Source: Streptomyces sp. H27-C3
Lineage (GTDB): Bacteria; Actinomycetota; Actinomycetes; Streptomycetales; Streptomycetaceae
Direction of reading: 5' to 3'
Assembly (NCBI RefSeq): GCF_030063415.1
Contig: NZ_JASITA010000003.1
Location: 27,600-91,599, forward strand
Length of the DNA stretch: 64,000 nt
Shown here: positions 7,559-18,754 of the stretch, in pieces
How the letters are laid out: every line of letters starts with the position of its first letter
Position numbering within the stretch: the stretch's first letter is position 1
Notes under the pieces: model-generated
Databases searched by the model: none
What the model was told of the DNA's origin: nothing
What the model saw: only the letters and a program-made list of their open reading frames with translations
Translations under genes and position numbers: made by a program

Positions 7559-7582
7559 CCGTGATCAATCGCGGGACAGCAC
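7559..7582 (-). repeat. Probable right end of the IS remnant
   Basis: On the minus strand the edge reads GCTGTCCCGCGATTGATC. It shares 13 bases (GCTGTCCCGCGAT) with 6279-6291 on the other side of the flavodoxin gene. It also shares the core GCTGTCCCG with both ends of the palindromic element at 49637-49802. The common motif and its position just after the transposase stop are the evidence for an IS terminal repeat. Confidence 0.5.
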
Positions 7583-7722
7583 GTAAGGACCCGCAGACAA
7601 TTAACCTGCGGGTTTCAGGACTTGACCTCGCAGGTCAGCGAGCCGCTCGCCCGCATGCTGTTCTTCTGCGAGCCCTAGGGGAGAGTCCTCCGGACCGGTC
7701 GGGAGTGGCCCGACGCCAAAGG

Positions 7723-7756
7723 AAATACCCCGGGTGAATTGACACCCGGGGTATTT
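7723..7756. terminator. Strong hairpin ahead of helD
   Basis: Perfect 14-base arms AAATACCCCGGGTG (7723-7736) and CACCCGGGGTATTT (7743-7756) flank a 6-base loop, followed by CTCT. It is one of the few hairpins here with an AT-rich base and could work on both strands. It insulates helD from the IS remnant. The rest of 7528-7844 (about 310 bases) shows no gene. Confidence 0.75.
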
Positions 7757-7844
7757 CTCTGCGTATATTTGACGCTTCCATGACTGGATAAAGAAAGGTC
7801 ATGGAGAAACTTTATGGCCACAGTCTAACCGGGTGGGAGCTGAA

Positions 7845-10118
7845 TTGTCAACCGAGGAATTGCAGAATGAACAGCAATTCATTCACCGGCTGTACGAGCG
7901 CCTTGACGCGCTCCGTGCGCAGGCCGAGACCGCCGTGCGGGGGGCCTTCGGCCAGACCGGCAACGGGCAGCAGGCGCGGGTGGAGCGCGAGGTGACCGCC
8001 ATCGAGCGGAGCGCCGCGCTGGCCGCGCTGAATTCCGTGGACTCCGGTCTGTGTTTCGGCCGCCTCGACTTCAAGGACGGCAGCCACCGTCACATCGGCC
8101 GCATCGGAATCCGCGAGGACGACCCGGGCCGCACGCCTCTTCTCATCGACTGGCGGGCCCCCGTCGCGCGCCCCTTCTATCTCGCCACGGGACACCGGCC
8201 GATGGGGCTGCGCCGCCGCCGTCACCTCACCACCCTGGGCCGTGAGGTCACCGCGCTCCACGACGAGATCCTCGACCTCGGTGACACCGCGCGCACCGGC
8301 CACGAGGACCCGGCAGGTGACGCCGTGCTGCTCGCTGCCCTCGGCGCCGCCCGCACCGGCCGCATGGCCGACATCGTGCAGACCATCCAGGCCGAGCAGG
8401 ACCGCATCATCCGCGCCCCGCACCAGGGCGTCCTCGTCGTCGAGGGCGGCCCCGGCACCGGCAAGACCGCCGTCGCACTGCACCGCGCCGCGTACCTCCT
8501 GTACGCGTACCGCGAGCAGCTGGCCCGCCGCGCCGTCCTGATCGTCGGGCCCAACCCGGCCTTCCTCGGGTACATCGGCGAGGTGCTGCCCTCGCTGGGG
8601 GAGACCGGCGTGCTCCTCGCCACCCCCGGGGAGCTCTTCCCCGGCGTACGGGCCACCGCCTCCGACACCCCGGCGGCGGCCGTGGTCAAGGGCCGCGCCA
8701 CCATGGCGGACGCGCTGGCCAACGCCGTGCGTGACCGGCAGCAGGCACCCGAAACGGCCGTGGAGATCGCGTACGAGGACGGGACGCTGCCGCTGTCCCT
8801 GGAGCGGGCCATGGCGGAGGACGCCCGCGCCCATGCCCGCGCCACCGGTCTGCCGCACAATCTGGCCAGGCCGCACTTCACCCGCTTCGTGCTCGACGCC
8901 CTCACCGCCCAGCTGGCCGAACGGATCGGCGCCGACCCCTACGGCGGCCCCAACCTCCTGGACGCCTCCGACATCGAGCAGCTCGGCAAGGAGATCGCCG
9001 GGGACGCCGAGGTGCACGCCGCGATCGACACGCTGTGGCCGTACCTCACTCCGCAGGATTTCATCACCGACTATCTGGCCGAGCCCACCCATCTTCCTTG
9101 CTCCGACGCTGAGTTGATCCGGCGCACCGGCAGCTCGCGGTGGACCACCGCAGACGTGCCGCTCCTCGACGAGGCCGCCGAGCTGCTCGGCGACGACGAC
9201 ATCGCCGCCCGCCGCGCCGCGGCCAGGGAGTACCAGGAGCGCGTCGCGTACGCCCGCGGGGTCCTGGACATGTCGTACGGCTCGCGCACCTTCGAGTTCG
9301 AGGGGGAGGAGTCCGAGGTCCTGGCCGCGCACGACATCATCGACGCCGAGCGGTTCGCCGACCGGCACGACGAGGAGGACCACCGCAGCGCCGCCGAACG
9401 CGCCGCGGCCGACCGCACCTGGGCCTTCGGCCACATCATCGTCGACGAGGCGCAGGAGCTGTCCGCGATGACCTGGCGGCTGCTGATGCGCCGCAGCCCG
9501 ACCCGCTCGATGACCCTGGTCGGCGATCCCGCCCAGACCGGCGACGCGGCGGGCTGCGCGTCCTGGCAGGAGATCCTCGGCCCCTTCGTCGACGACCGCT
9601 GGGAACACAACCGCCTCGGCGTCAACTACCGCACGCCCGCCGAGATCATGGACACGGCGGCGGCCGTGATGCGCGCCGCCGACCCGTCCTTCGAGCCGCC
9701 GAGCTCGGTCCGCGCCACGGGAGTGCGCCCCTGGACGCTGGCCGCCGAACCGGACGCGCTGGTGCGGACGGTCGCCGAGAGCGCCGCCAAGTGCGCGAGC
9801 GAACTCGCGGGCGCCGCGGAGCACGGCGCGGGCGGGCGGCTTGCCGTCATCGCCCCGGCCACCCTGCTCCCGGCCCTCGCCGCGGCCCTCCCGGACGCCG
9901 CCCACGGCGAGGCGCCCGACCTCACCAGCCCCGTCGTCCTGCTCGACCCCCGGCAGGCGAAGGGCCTGGAGTTCGACACGGTGATCGTCGTCGAGCCGGA
10001 GGCCGTCCGCGCGGGGTCACCGCGCGGACTCAGCGACCTCTACGTCGCCCTCACCCGCGCCACTCAGCGCCTCGGCGTCGTCCACACGGGGACCCTGCCG
10101 GACGCGTGGGCGCGGTGA
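7845..10118 (+). CDS. helD: HelD-type RNA polymerase-recycling ATPase (UvrD/Rep superfamily)
   Basis: A 757-residue protein of the actinobacterial HelD class. Walker A 'GGPGTGKTAVALHR' lies near residue 202 and Walker B 'IIVDEAQELSAM' near 533. Further helicase motifs are 'MTLVGDPAQTG', 'LGVNYRTPAEIMD', 'AKGLEFDTVIVVEP' and 'LYVALTRAT'. The N-terminal coiled coil (residues 1-60, many charged and Gln residues) is the arm that enters the RNA polymerase secondary channel in characterised HelD proteins. HelD uses ATP to free stalled RNA polymerase from nucleic acid, and some actinobacterial forms give rifampicin tolerance. TTG 7845 was chosen because GGGAG sits 5 bases upstream; GTG 7833 is in frame. 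No rifampicin-associated element was noticed upstream. Confidence 0.88.
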   Translation: MSTEELQNEQQFIHRLYERLDALRAQAETAVRGAFGQTGNGQQARVEREVTAIERSAALAALNSVDSGLCFGRLDFKDGSHRHIGRIGIREDDPGRTPLLIDWRAPVARPFYLATGHRPMGLRRRRHLTTLGREVTALHDEILDLGDTARTGHEDPAGDAVLLAALGAARTGRMADIVQTIQAEQDRIIRAPHQGVLVVEGGPGTGKTAVALHRAAYLLYAYREQLARRAVLIVGPNPAFLGYIGEVLPSLGETGVLLATPGELFPGVRATASDTPAAAVVKGRATMADALANAVRDRQQAPETAVEIAYEDGTLPLSLERAMAEDARAHARATGLPHNLARPHFTRFVLDALTAQLAERIGADPYGGPNLLDASDIEQLGKEIAGDAEVHAAIDTLWPYLTPQDFITDYLAEPTHLPCSDAELIRRTGSSRWTTADVPLLDEAAELLGDDDIAARRAAAREYQERVAYARGVLDMSYGSRTFEFEGEESEVLAAHDIIDAERFADRHDEEDHRSAAERAAADRTWAFGHIIVDEAQELSAMTWRLLMRRSPTRSMTLVGDPAQTGDAAGCASWQEILGPFVDDRWEHNRLGVNYRTPAEIMDTAAAVMRAADPSFEPPSSVRATGVRPWTLAAEPDALVRTVAESAAKCASELAGAAEHGAGGRLAVIAPATLLPALAAALPDAAHGEAPDLTSPVVLLDPRQAKGLEFDTVIVVEPEAVRAGSPRGLSDLYVALTRATQRLGVVHTGTLPDAWAR

Positions 10119-10130
10119 GCGGCGCGTGGC

Positions 10131-12719
10131 TCAGGTGGCCGGCCTCAGCCACACGGTCGCCAGCGGCGGCAGCGTCAGCTGAAGGCTCGCAGGCCGCCCG
10201 TGTGCGCCGACCGAATCCGGCTTGAGCGGCTCGGTGCGGTGCACGTCGCTGCCGCCGTACCTGGCCGCGTCCGTGTTCAGCACCTCGGTCCAGGCCGGCA
10301 CGTCGTCGGGGACGCCGATCCGGTACTCGTGCCGGACGACCGGTGAGAAGTTGGAGACGGCCAGCAGCGGCGTCCCCTCGGCGTCGAAGCGCAGGAACGC
10401 GAAGACATTGTCCTCGGCGGCGTCACCCTCCACCCAGGCGAAGCCGTCCGGGACGGTGTCGCGCTCCCACAGGGCCGGCGTGGCCACGTACACCGTGTTG
10501 AGGTCGCGGACCAGGTCCCGCACACCCCGGTGCTCGGGCTCGGCCGCGTAGGAGGGGTCGAGCAGCCACCAGTCGGGTCCGTGCGCCTCCGACCACTCCG
10601 CGCCCTGGGCGAACTCCTGCCCCATGAAGAGGAGTTGCTTGCCCGGGTGCGCCCACATGAAGCCGAGATACGCGCGGTGGGTGGCGCGCTGCTGCCACCA
10701 GTCGCCCGGCATCTTGCTCACCAGTGAGCGCTTGCCGTGCACCACCTCGTCGTGCGAGATGGGCAGGACGTAGTTCTCGCTGTACGCGTAGACCATTGAG
10801 AAGGTCATCTCGTGGTGGTGGTACCTGCGGTGGATCGGCTCCTTGGCGACGTAGTCCAGCGAGTCGTGCATCCAGCCCATGTTCCACTTCATGCCGAAGC
10901 CGAGCCCGCCGAAACCGCCGGGGCCGATGTGGTGCGTCGCCCGGGTGACGCCGTCCCAGGCCGTCGACTCCTCCGCGATGGTGACGACACCGGGGGTGCG
11001 GCGGTAGACGGTGGCGTTCATCTCCTGCAGGAAGGCCACCGCGTCGAGGTTCTCCCGGCCGCCGTGCTCGTTCGGCGACCACTCGCCGTGCTCACGCGAG
11101 TAGTCGAGGTAGAGCATCGAGGCGACCGCGTCCACGCGCAGCCCGTCGATGTGGAACTCCTCGCACCAGTACGTCGCGTTGGCGACCAGGAAGTTACGGA
11201 CCTCCGGGCGCCCGTAGTCGAATTCGAGGGTGCCCCAGTCCGGGTGGTCGGACCGCTGGGGGTCCTCGTGCTCGTACAGCGGACGGCCGTCGAACTCGGC
11301 GAGCGCCCAGGCGTCGCGCGGGAAGTGCGCGGGCACCCAGTCGACCAGTACCCCGATGCCCGCCCGGTGCAGCGCGTCGACGAGATACCGGAAGTCGTCG
11401 GGCGTGCCCATCCGGGATGTCGGTGCGTAGAGGCCGGTGACCTGGTAGCCCCAGGAGCCGCCGTAGGGGTGCTCGGCGACCGGCATCAGCTCGACGTGGG
11501 TGAAGCCCAGGTCCTGCACGTACGCGGGAAGCTGGCTGGCGAGCTGACGGTACGTCAAGCCTGGGCGCCAGGAAGACAGATGGATCTCGTAGGCGGAGAA
11601 CGGCGCCTCGTGGAGCGGCCGTCGGGCGCGTGTCGCCATCCACTGCTCGTCGTGCCACACATGGTGCGAGGCCGTCACGATCGACGCGGTGGCGGGCGGC
11701 ACCTCGGTGCGCCTGGCCATCGGGTCGGCGCGCAGGGTGTGGCTGCCGTCGGGGCGCATGATGTCGAACTTGTAGAGCGCGCCCTCGGCGACCCCCGGCA
11801 CGAACAGCTCCCAGACGCCGGTGGCGCCCAGCGAGCGCATCGGATAAGCGGTGCCGTCCCAGTAGTTGAAGTCACCGGCGATACGCACACCGCGCGCGTT
11901 CGGCGCCCAGACGGTGAAGCGGGTGCCGGTCACCTCCTGGTGGACCATGGGCATCGCACCGAGCGCCCGCCACAGCTCCTCGTGGCGGCCCTCGCCGACG
12001 AGATGCAGATCGAGGTCGCCGAGCGCGGGCAGGAAGCGGAACGGGTCCTGCATCTCCAGCTCGTTGTCCGCGTACGTGACGAGCAGCGTGTACTCGGGGA
12101 CGGAACTCAGCGGCAGCACACCGGAGAACAGCCCGTCACCGTCCCCAATGAGCTCGGCCCGCAGGCCGTCCGCGAGCACGGTGACGGCCGTCGCGTACGG
12201 CCGCAGTGCCCGAAAGCCGATGCCGCCGGGCGCCGGGTGGGCGCCGAGCACCCCGTGCGGATCGTGGTGCGAGCCGGTCAGCAGCCGCTCCCGCTCCCCG
12301 TCGTCGAGGGGCACGGCGGGCTGCACGCCGGGGCCGCCGCTCCGGGCGGGACCGGACTTCCCGGACTTCCCGGACTTCCCGGCCGCCTTGGCGGACTTGG
12401 CCGGCTTGGGCGACTTCTCCGGCTTGGAGGCCTTCGGCGGCTTCGGAGCCCTGGGCGGCTTCGCCACCTTCGCCACCTTCGCCACCTTCGGCTCCGGCCG
12501 CACCGGCGGCTCGTCCGACGGCGCGTCTGTCCCCCCGGGCACCGGCGTCCCCGGCTTGTCCTGCACCGCCTTCACATCGGAGTCGGGCGCGGGATGCGCG
12601 GCCCGGGGCCCGACCGGCTCCATCTCGTGCGAGGGCGCGGGCAGGAAGGCGGGCGGCGCGGGCGGCGGGCTCGGGGATTCGGCGGGCTTGCCGGGCTTGC
12701 GGGACGGACGGGGGGTCAC
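10131..12719 (-). CDS. glgB: 1,4-alpha-glucan branching enzyme with a low-complexity N-terminal extension
   Basis: An 862-residue GH13 enzyme that makes alpha-1,6 branches. Catalytic regions are '[15 protein letters not shown]' (nucleophile Asp), 'TIAEESTAW' (acid/base Glu) and '[11 protein letters not shown]' (transition-state Asp). CBM48-like N domains precede the barrel. Residues 1 to about 140 are an extra Lys/Pro/Ala/Ser-rich segment with AKV and KSG triplet repeats, longer than the short N-termini of most GlgB. The gene follows mak by 55 bases on the same strand and completes the GlgE route by branching chains built from maltose-1-phosphate. Its stop is 12 bases from the helD stop (convergent). 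Confidence 0.95.
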   Translation of the reverse strand: MTPRPSRKPGKPAESPSPPPAPPAFLPAPSHEMEPVGPRAAHPAPDSDVKAVQDKPGTPVPGGTDAPSDEPPVRPEPKVAKVAKVAKPPRAPKPPKASKPEKSPKPAKSAKAAGKSGKSGKSGPARSGGPGVQPAVPLDDGERERLLTGSHHDPHGVLGAHPAPGGIGFRALRPYATAVTVLADGLRAELIGDGDGLFSGVLPLSSVPEYTLLVTYADNELEMQDPFRFLPALGDLDLHLVGEGRHEELWRALGAMPMVHQEVTGTRFTVWAPNARGVRIAGDFNYWDGTAYPMRSLGATGVWELFVPGVAEGALYKFDIMRPDGSHTLRADPMARRTEVPPATASIVTASHHVWHDEQWMATRARRPLHEAPFSAYEIHLSSWRPGLTYRQLASQLPAYVQDLGFTHVELMPVAEHPYGGSWGYQVTGLYAPTSRMGTPDDFRYLVDALHRAGIGVLVDWVPAHFPRDAWALAEFDGRPLYEHEDPQRSDHPDWGTLEFDYGRPEVRNFLVANATYWCEEFHIDGLRVDAVASMLYLDYSREHGEWSPNEHGGRENLDAVAFLQEMNATVYRRTPGVVTIAEESTAWDGVTRATHHIGPGGFGGLGFGMKWNMGWMHDSLDYVAKEPIHRRYHHHEMTFSMVYAYSENYVLPISHDEVVHGKRSLVSKMPGDWWQQRATHRAYLGFMWAHPGKQLLFMGQEFAQGAEWSEAHGPDWWLLDPSYAAEPEHRGVRDLVRDLNTVYVATPALWERDTVPDGFAWVEGDAAEDNVFAFLRFDAEGTPLLAVSNFSPVVRHEYRIGVPDDVPAWTEVLNTDAARYGGSDVHRTEPLKPDSVGAHGRPASLQLTLPPLATVWLRPAT
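12354..12486. repeat. 9-base tandem repeats in the glgB N-terminal coding region
   Basis: Three perfect copies of GGACTTCCC (12354-12380) and three of TTCGCCACC (12460-12486) encode GKS and VAK triplets on the minus strand. Both lie within the disordered, basic N-terminal extension of GlgB, and copy number could vary between strains without breaking the frame. Confidence 0.9.
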
Positions 12720-12774
12720 TGGTGCGGCCTCCTCGGGAGGATCCGGTCGGGTGCGGTGGGCGGGCAGGGGTGAG

Positions 12775-14334
12775 TCATGTGCCGGTACCGGCCGTGCTGC
12801 CGGCCTCCGGACCCGCCGCCGGGGGCGGGTCCACGTCGGGCTTCACGTCCCGCTTCTCGGCGCGGGGCGCGACAGGGGAAGGGGCCGGGACCGGTTTCGC
12901 TTCGGCGGCCAGCCGGTGCACCGCCGCGAGCGGTACCGGCAGCCAGTCGGGCCGGTGCCGGGCCTCGTACAGCACCTCGTAGATCGCCTTGTCGGTCTCG
13001 TACGCCCGCAGCAGCTCCGGTTCCTCGCGCGGATCGGAGCCCGAGGCGTGCGCGTACCCCTCGCAGAACGCGGCGCGGCACCGCTCCGCCCAGCGCGGGG
13101 CCCACGGCTCGCAGGAACGGGCGGCGTAGTCGAAGGACCTGAGCATGCCCGCGACATCACGGACCACCGGCTGCGGCCGCCGCCGTTCGGTGAGGGGGCG
13201 CGCGGGTTCGCCCTCGAAGTCGATGACCGACCACTCGCCGTCCGGCGCCCGCAGGGCCTGCCCCAGGTGCAGATCGCCGTGCACCCGCTGCGCGGACCAC
13301 TCCCGGCCGGCCCGGCCGAGCGCGGCGACCGCGTCGAAGGCGGTGCGCAGCGCCGGTACGTACGGGACGAGCGAGGGCACCGCCTGCGCCGCCGCGTCCA
13401 GGCGCTCGGTCATCGCGGCCGCCAGCAGCTCCGTCTGCTGCTCGCCCAGCGTCGTCGTCGGCAGGGCGTCGGCGAGCGCGGTGTGCACCTCGGCGGTGGC
13501 ACGGCCCAGGGCCCACGCCTCGGTGGTGAAGTCGTCACCGGCCCTCAGCGAGCGCAGCGCGCGCTGCCAGCCGTCGTCGGAGCCGTACAGGAAGGGCTGG
13601 AGGACCCCCAGGGTGTAAGGCTCCTGCTGGTCCTCGGTGTTGGCGGCCTCGAACCAGGCGACGGGGGCGGGCACCCGGCCGCAGCCCTTGCGGGCCAGGG
13701 CGAGCGGCAGTTCCAGATCGGGGTTGAGACCCGGGTGGATCCGGCGGAAGACCTTGAGGATGTACGCATCGCCGTACACCAGCGAGGAGTTCGACTGCTC
13801 GGTGGTGAGCATCCGGGGGTTGAGTCCGGTCGGGAGGGGGACCGCGGGAACGCGCTGGAACCGCAGGGTGCCGGGCGTGCCGGGGGTGCGCAGCCGCTCA
13901 AGGAGCAGCTCGGCCAGGCGCGGGTCCTGGAGTGCCTCGTAGACGGTACGGCCGGCCAGCGGCCCGTCCTGGACGTGCCCGATGAGGGCCGGGGCCAGCG
14001 GGACCGGCAGGGTGGTCCGCACGCCGATGAGCAGCTGGTAGCAGTCGGCGACGGGCGGTGCCTGCGCGGACGGCACGGGCTGCTGGACCCGCACCAGGAG
14101 ATGCAGCAGGCCGGGACCGGCGGCGGAGCCCATGGGCAGCAGCTCGGTGGCGGAGATCAGTGAGATGTCGGTGATCGGCCGGCCCTTGCCCGCGAACCAG
14201 CGCTGCCGGGGGAGCCATTCCCTCAGCAGGGGGATGAGGGAGGGGAGCAGGGCCGGTGATGGAGCCGCTGGGCCGGTGTGCGGCTCCGTGCTCCGGGTTG
14301 ATGCCGTACTCCGGGTGGATGCAGCCTCCGACAT
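12775..14334 (-). CDS. mak: Maltokinase of the GlgE pathway
   Basis: A 519-residue kinase that uses ATP to phosphorylate maltose to alpha-maltose-1-phosphate, the GlgE substrate. It has a kinase-like fold: an N-lobe with '[14 protein letters not shown]', and the aminoglycoside-phosphotransferase-like catalytic loop '[12 protein letters not shown]' followed by '[12 protein letters not shown]' for metal binding. Start ATG 14334 (MSEAAST) was chosen over the upstream ATG at 14364. The gene lies between treS and glgB, the usual Streptomyces order glgE-treS-mak-glgB. In mycobacteria TreS and Mak form a complex. The C-terminus is Pro/Ala-rich and probably disordered. Confidence 0.93.
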   Translation of the reverse strand: MSEAASTRSTASTRSTEPHTGPAAPSPALLPSLIPLLREWLPRQRWFAGKGRPITDISLISATELLPMGSAAGPGLLHLLVRVQQPVPSAQAPPVADCYQLLIGVRTTLPVPLAPALIGHVQDGPLAGRTVYEALQDPRLAELLLERLRTPGTPGTLRFQRVPAVPLPTGLNPRMLTTEQSNSSLVYGDAYILKVFRRIHPGLNPDLELPLALARKGCGRVPAPVAWFEAANTEDQQEPYTLGVLQPFLYGSDDGWQRALRSLRAGDDFTTEAWALGRATAEVHTALADALPTTTLGEQQTELLAAAMTERLDAAAQAVPSLVPYVPALRTAFDAVAALGRAGREWSAQRVHGDLHLGQALRAPDGEWSVIDFEGEPARPLTERRRPQPVVRDVAGMLRSFDYAARSCEPWAPRWAERCRAAFCEGYAHASGSDPREEPELLRAYETDKAIYEVLYEARHRPDWLPVPLAAVHRLAAEAKPVPAPSPVAPRAEKRDVKPDVDPPPAAGPEAGSTAGTGT

Positions 14335-14493
14335 GGCATCGCGTCCTTTCCCCGGGCACACCACAGGATCCGCAGAGTGTCCCGGATTGCGACCGTAGCT
14401 GTCCGGGCGGTGCGTGGGGTTCTCCCCGCGGCGAGCGCGGGGAGTGTCGGGTCAGGATGCTCCGTACGGACCCGATTATGAGGGGGAGAGTGC

Positions 14494-14527
14494 CCCGGGC
14501 GGGGCGGTGGAAACCGCTCCGCCCGGG
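14494..14527. terminator. Hairpin after treS
   Basis: Arms CCCGGGCGGGGCGGT (14494-14508) and ACCGCTCCGCCCGGG (14513-14527) pair with one mismatch around a GGAA tetraloop, 8 bases downstream of the treS stop on the minus strand. A smaller hairpin (CTCCCCGC/GCGGGGAG, near 14422-14444) follows. Together they suggest that glgE-treS and mak-glgB can be transcribed as separate units, with about 200 bases between treS and mak. Confidence 0.65.
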
Positions 14528-14534
14528 TGGGACC

Positions 14535-16252
<1,718 letters not shown>

Positions 16253-16256
<4 letters not shown>

Positions 16257-18352
16257 GATGTGGGTGACCCTCCGATCGGCGGGGACGGTCGCAGGGCGAC
16301 GATGTGCGCGGGCGTACGGCCCGGATCGAGGCGCACATAGTTGGCCCTGCCCCAGTGATAGGTCTCGCCGGTGAGCTCGTCGCGCACCGGGACGGAATCA
16401 GGCCAGTCGAGGCCGAGTTCCGGCATGTCCAACGAGACCGTGGCCTCCTGGGTGTGGTGAGGGTCGAGGTTGACGACCACCACAACGATGTTCGATCCCG
16501 AGCGTTTCGAGTACGCGATGAGCGCGTCGTTGTCCGTGTGGTGAAAATGCAGGGAGCGCAGCTGCCGCAGGGCCGGGTGGCGGCGTCGCAGCCGGTTCAG
16601 CGTGGTGATCAGCGGGGCGATGGTTCGCCCCTCGCGTTCCGCCGACTCCCAGTCCCGTGTCCTGAGTTGGTACTTCTCCGAATCAAGGTACTCCTCACTG
16701 CCCGGCCGGGCAGGAGTGTGCTCGCACAGTTCGTAGCCCGCGTACATGCCCCAGGCCGGCGACAGCGTGGCGGCCAGCACGGCCCGCGCCTCGAACGCGG
16801 GACGGCCGCCGTCCTGGAGGTAGCCGTGCAGGATGTCCGGGGTGTTCACGAAGAAGTTCGGACGCATGTACGAGGCTGTCTCGCCGGCGAGCTCCGTGAG
16901 GTACTCGGTCAGTTCCTCCTTGGTGTTGCGCCAGGTGAAGTAGGTGTACGACTGCTGGAAGCCGATGGCGCCCAGGGTCCGCATCATCGCCGGGCGGGTG
17001 AAGGCCTCGGCCAGGAAGATCACGTCCGGGTCGGTGCCGTTGATGTCCGCGATCACCCGCTCCCAGAAGACCACCGGCTTGGTGTGCGGGTTGTCGACGC
17101 GGAACATCCGCACCCCGTGGCCCATCCAGAAGCGCAGCAGCCGCGTCGTCTCACTGATCAGGCCCGGCATGTCCGCGTCGAACGCGATCGGGTAGATGTC
17201 CTGGTACTTCTTCGGCGGGTTCTCGGCGTAGGCGATGGTGCCGTCCGCGCGGTGGTGGAACCACTCCGGGTGCTCGGTGACCCACGGATGGTCGGGCGAG
17301 CACTGCAGCGCGAAGTCCAGCGCGACCTCCATGCGCAGGTCACGGGCGCGCGCCACAAAGTGGTCGAAGTCCTCGAAGGTGCCGAGGTCGGGATGCAGCG
17401 CGTCGTGGCCGCCCTCGGCCGAACCGATGGCCCAGGGGACGCCGACGTCCGACGGGGACGCCGAGAGCGTATTGTTCGGCCCCTTGCGGAAGGTACGGCC
17501 AATGGGGTGCACCGGCGGCAGATAGATCACGTCGAAGCCCATCGCGGCGACGGCGGTCAGCCGCTCGGCCGCCGTCCGGAACGTGCCGCCGACCACGCTG
17601 CCGTCCTTCTCGGTACGGGCCCCCTCCGAGCGCGGGAAGAACTCGTACCAGGAGCCGTAGAGCGCCCGCTCGCGCTCGACCAGCAGGGGCATCGCCCGCG
17701 ACGGCGTCACCAGTTCACGCAGCGGGTGGCGGCTCAGCGCGGCGTTGGTCTCCGGGGTGAGGGCCGCGGCCAGCCGGGCGGCGGCGGGCCGCGCGGTGTC
17801 GCGCAGCGCGTCCACGGCGGCCAGCACGCCCTCGCGGCCCTCGTCCTTGGGCACCCCGGAGGCGGCCCGCTCGTACAGCGCTGCGCCCTCGGTGAGAACC
17901 AGCTCGGTGTCGATACCGGCCGGGATCTTGATCTGGGCGTGGTGGCGCCAGGTCGACACCGGGTCGCTCCAGGCCTCGACGGTGTACGTCCAGTGGCCCT
18001 CGGCGTCCGGTGCGACCTCGGCGCCCCACCGGTCGGTGCCGGGGGCGAGCTCACGCATCGGGATACGCGGCCCGTCGCGGCCCGCCGGGTCCCGCAGGAC
18101 CACCTGGGCGGCGACGGCGTCGTGGCCCTCGCGGAAAACGGTGGCGGTGATCTGGAACGCCTCACCTGCCACCGCCTTGGCCGGCCTTCTCCCGCAGTCG
18201 ACTGCGGGGCGTACGTCCAGGACGGGAATGCGACCGATCATTGGCTCACCTGGGGGCAGGGCGGCCGTGGCTGACCGCGGCTCGCGTTTTCGGGACTTCT
18301 GCGGGTCTGTCCTATTTAGCTGCTCCGCTGACGGCTGACGGGCTGCGGGCAT
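16253..18352 (-). CDS. glgE: Alpha-1,4-glucan:maltose-1-phosphate maltosyltransferase
   Basis: A 699-residue GH13_3 enzyme that transfers maltosyl units from alpha-maltose-1-phosphate to growing alpha-glucan. The nucleophile is Asp420 in '[11 protein letters not shown]' and the acid/base is Glu449 in '[12 protein letters not shown]'. Both are shifted 26 residues from the catalytic pair I recall for the S. coelicolor enzyme (Asp394/Glu423), which supports the homology. Start ATG 18352 gives a variable N-terminus before '[10 protein letters not shown]', as in related proteins. It is the first gene of the minus-strand unit, divergent from glgP across about 400 bases, and overlaps treS by 4 bases. 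Confidence 0.96.
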
Positions 18353-18754
18353 GACCGCTCCTGTCCACGTTCACTCGGGTGGACCGACTCAGATCGACTG
18401 AGGGTTCGATTGTGTGTGCGTACCGGGAGAGCCTTCCTCCCATAACGGGTGGGCAATCCGGTGCTGTGTTAACTACTGCCGCGTAATGACGGGCGAAAAC
18501 AGGAAGCGGGTCGGCCGCGCCCGGAGGGCGGGCGATCCGGTGTTTCCCGTGGGTCCGGTGGGGCTGCGGGAGTGCTGCGCGGGCATATCCGCGTGCGCCG
18601 CCGCGACCGCGCGCGGGGGCGGTGGGTACCCGCAGGCCGCCCCGTGTGCGCCGTGGTGACGAACGGCGCACTGCCACTAACGTCGGGGATGAAGGAGGGG
18701 CGCACATCGCGGTGGGCCCCCTCGGATGTGTCCCTCCCCGTGAAGGTGGAACCC
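18353..18754. promoter_or_regulatory. Divergent glgE/glgP promoter region
   Basis: About 400 bases without a convincing gene. The first 130 bases next to glgE are less GC-rich and include TGTGTTAACTACTGCC near 18469-18484. A strong RBS (AAGGTGGA, 18743-18750) precedes the GTG of glgP. The region must hold both promoters; I could not define exact -35 and -10 elements. Confidence 0.5.

Noticed and set aside
7723..7756. Rifampicin-associated element upstream of helD
   Set aside because: The hairpin there is a terminator-like palindrome and does not match the published 19-base RAE motif as I remember it.
10812..14163. Long plus-strand frames opposite glgB and mak
   Set aside because: They translate to Arg/Pro/Val-rich sequence without motifs, opposite two well-supported GH13/kinase genes.
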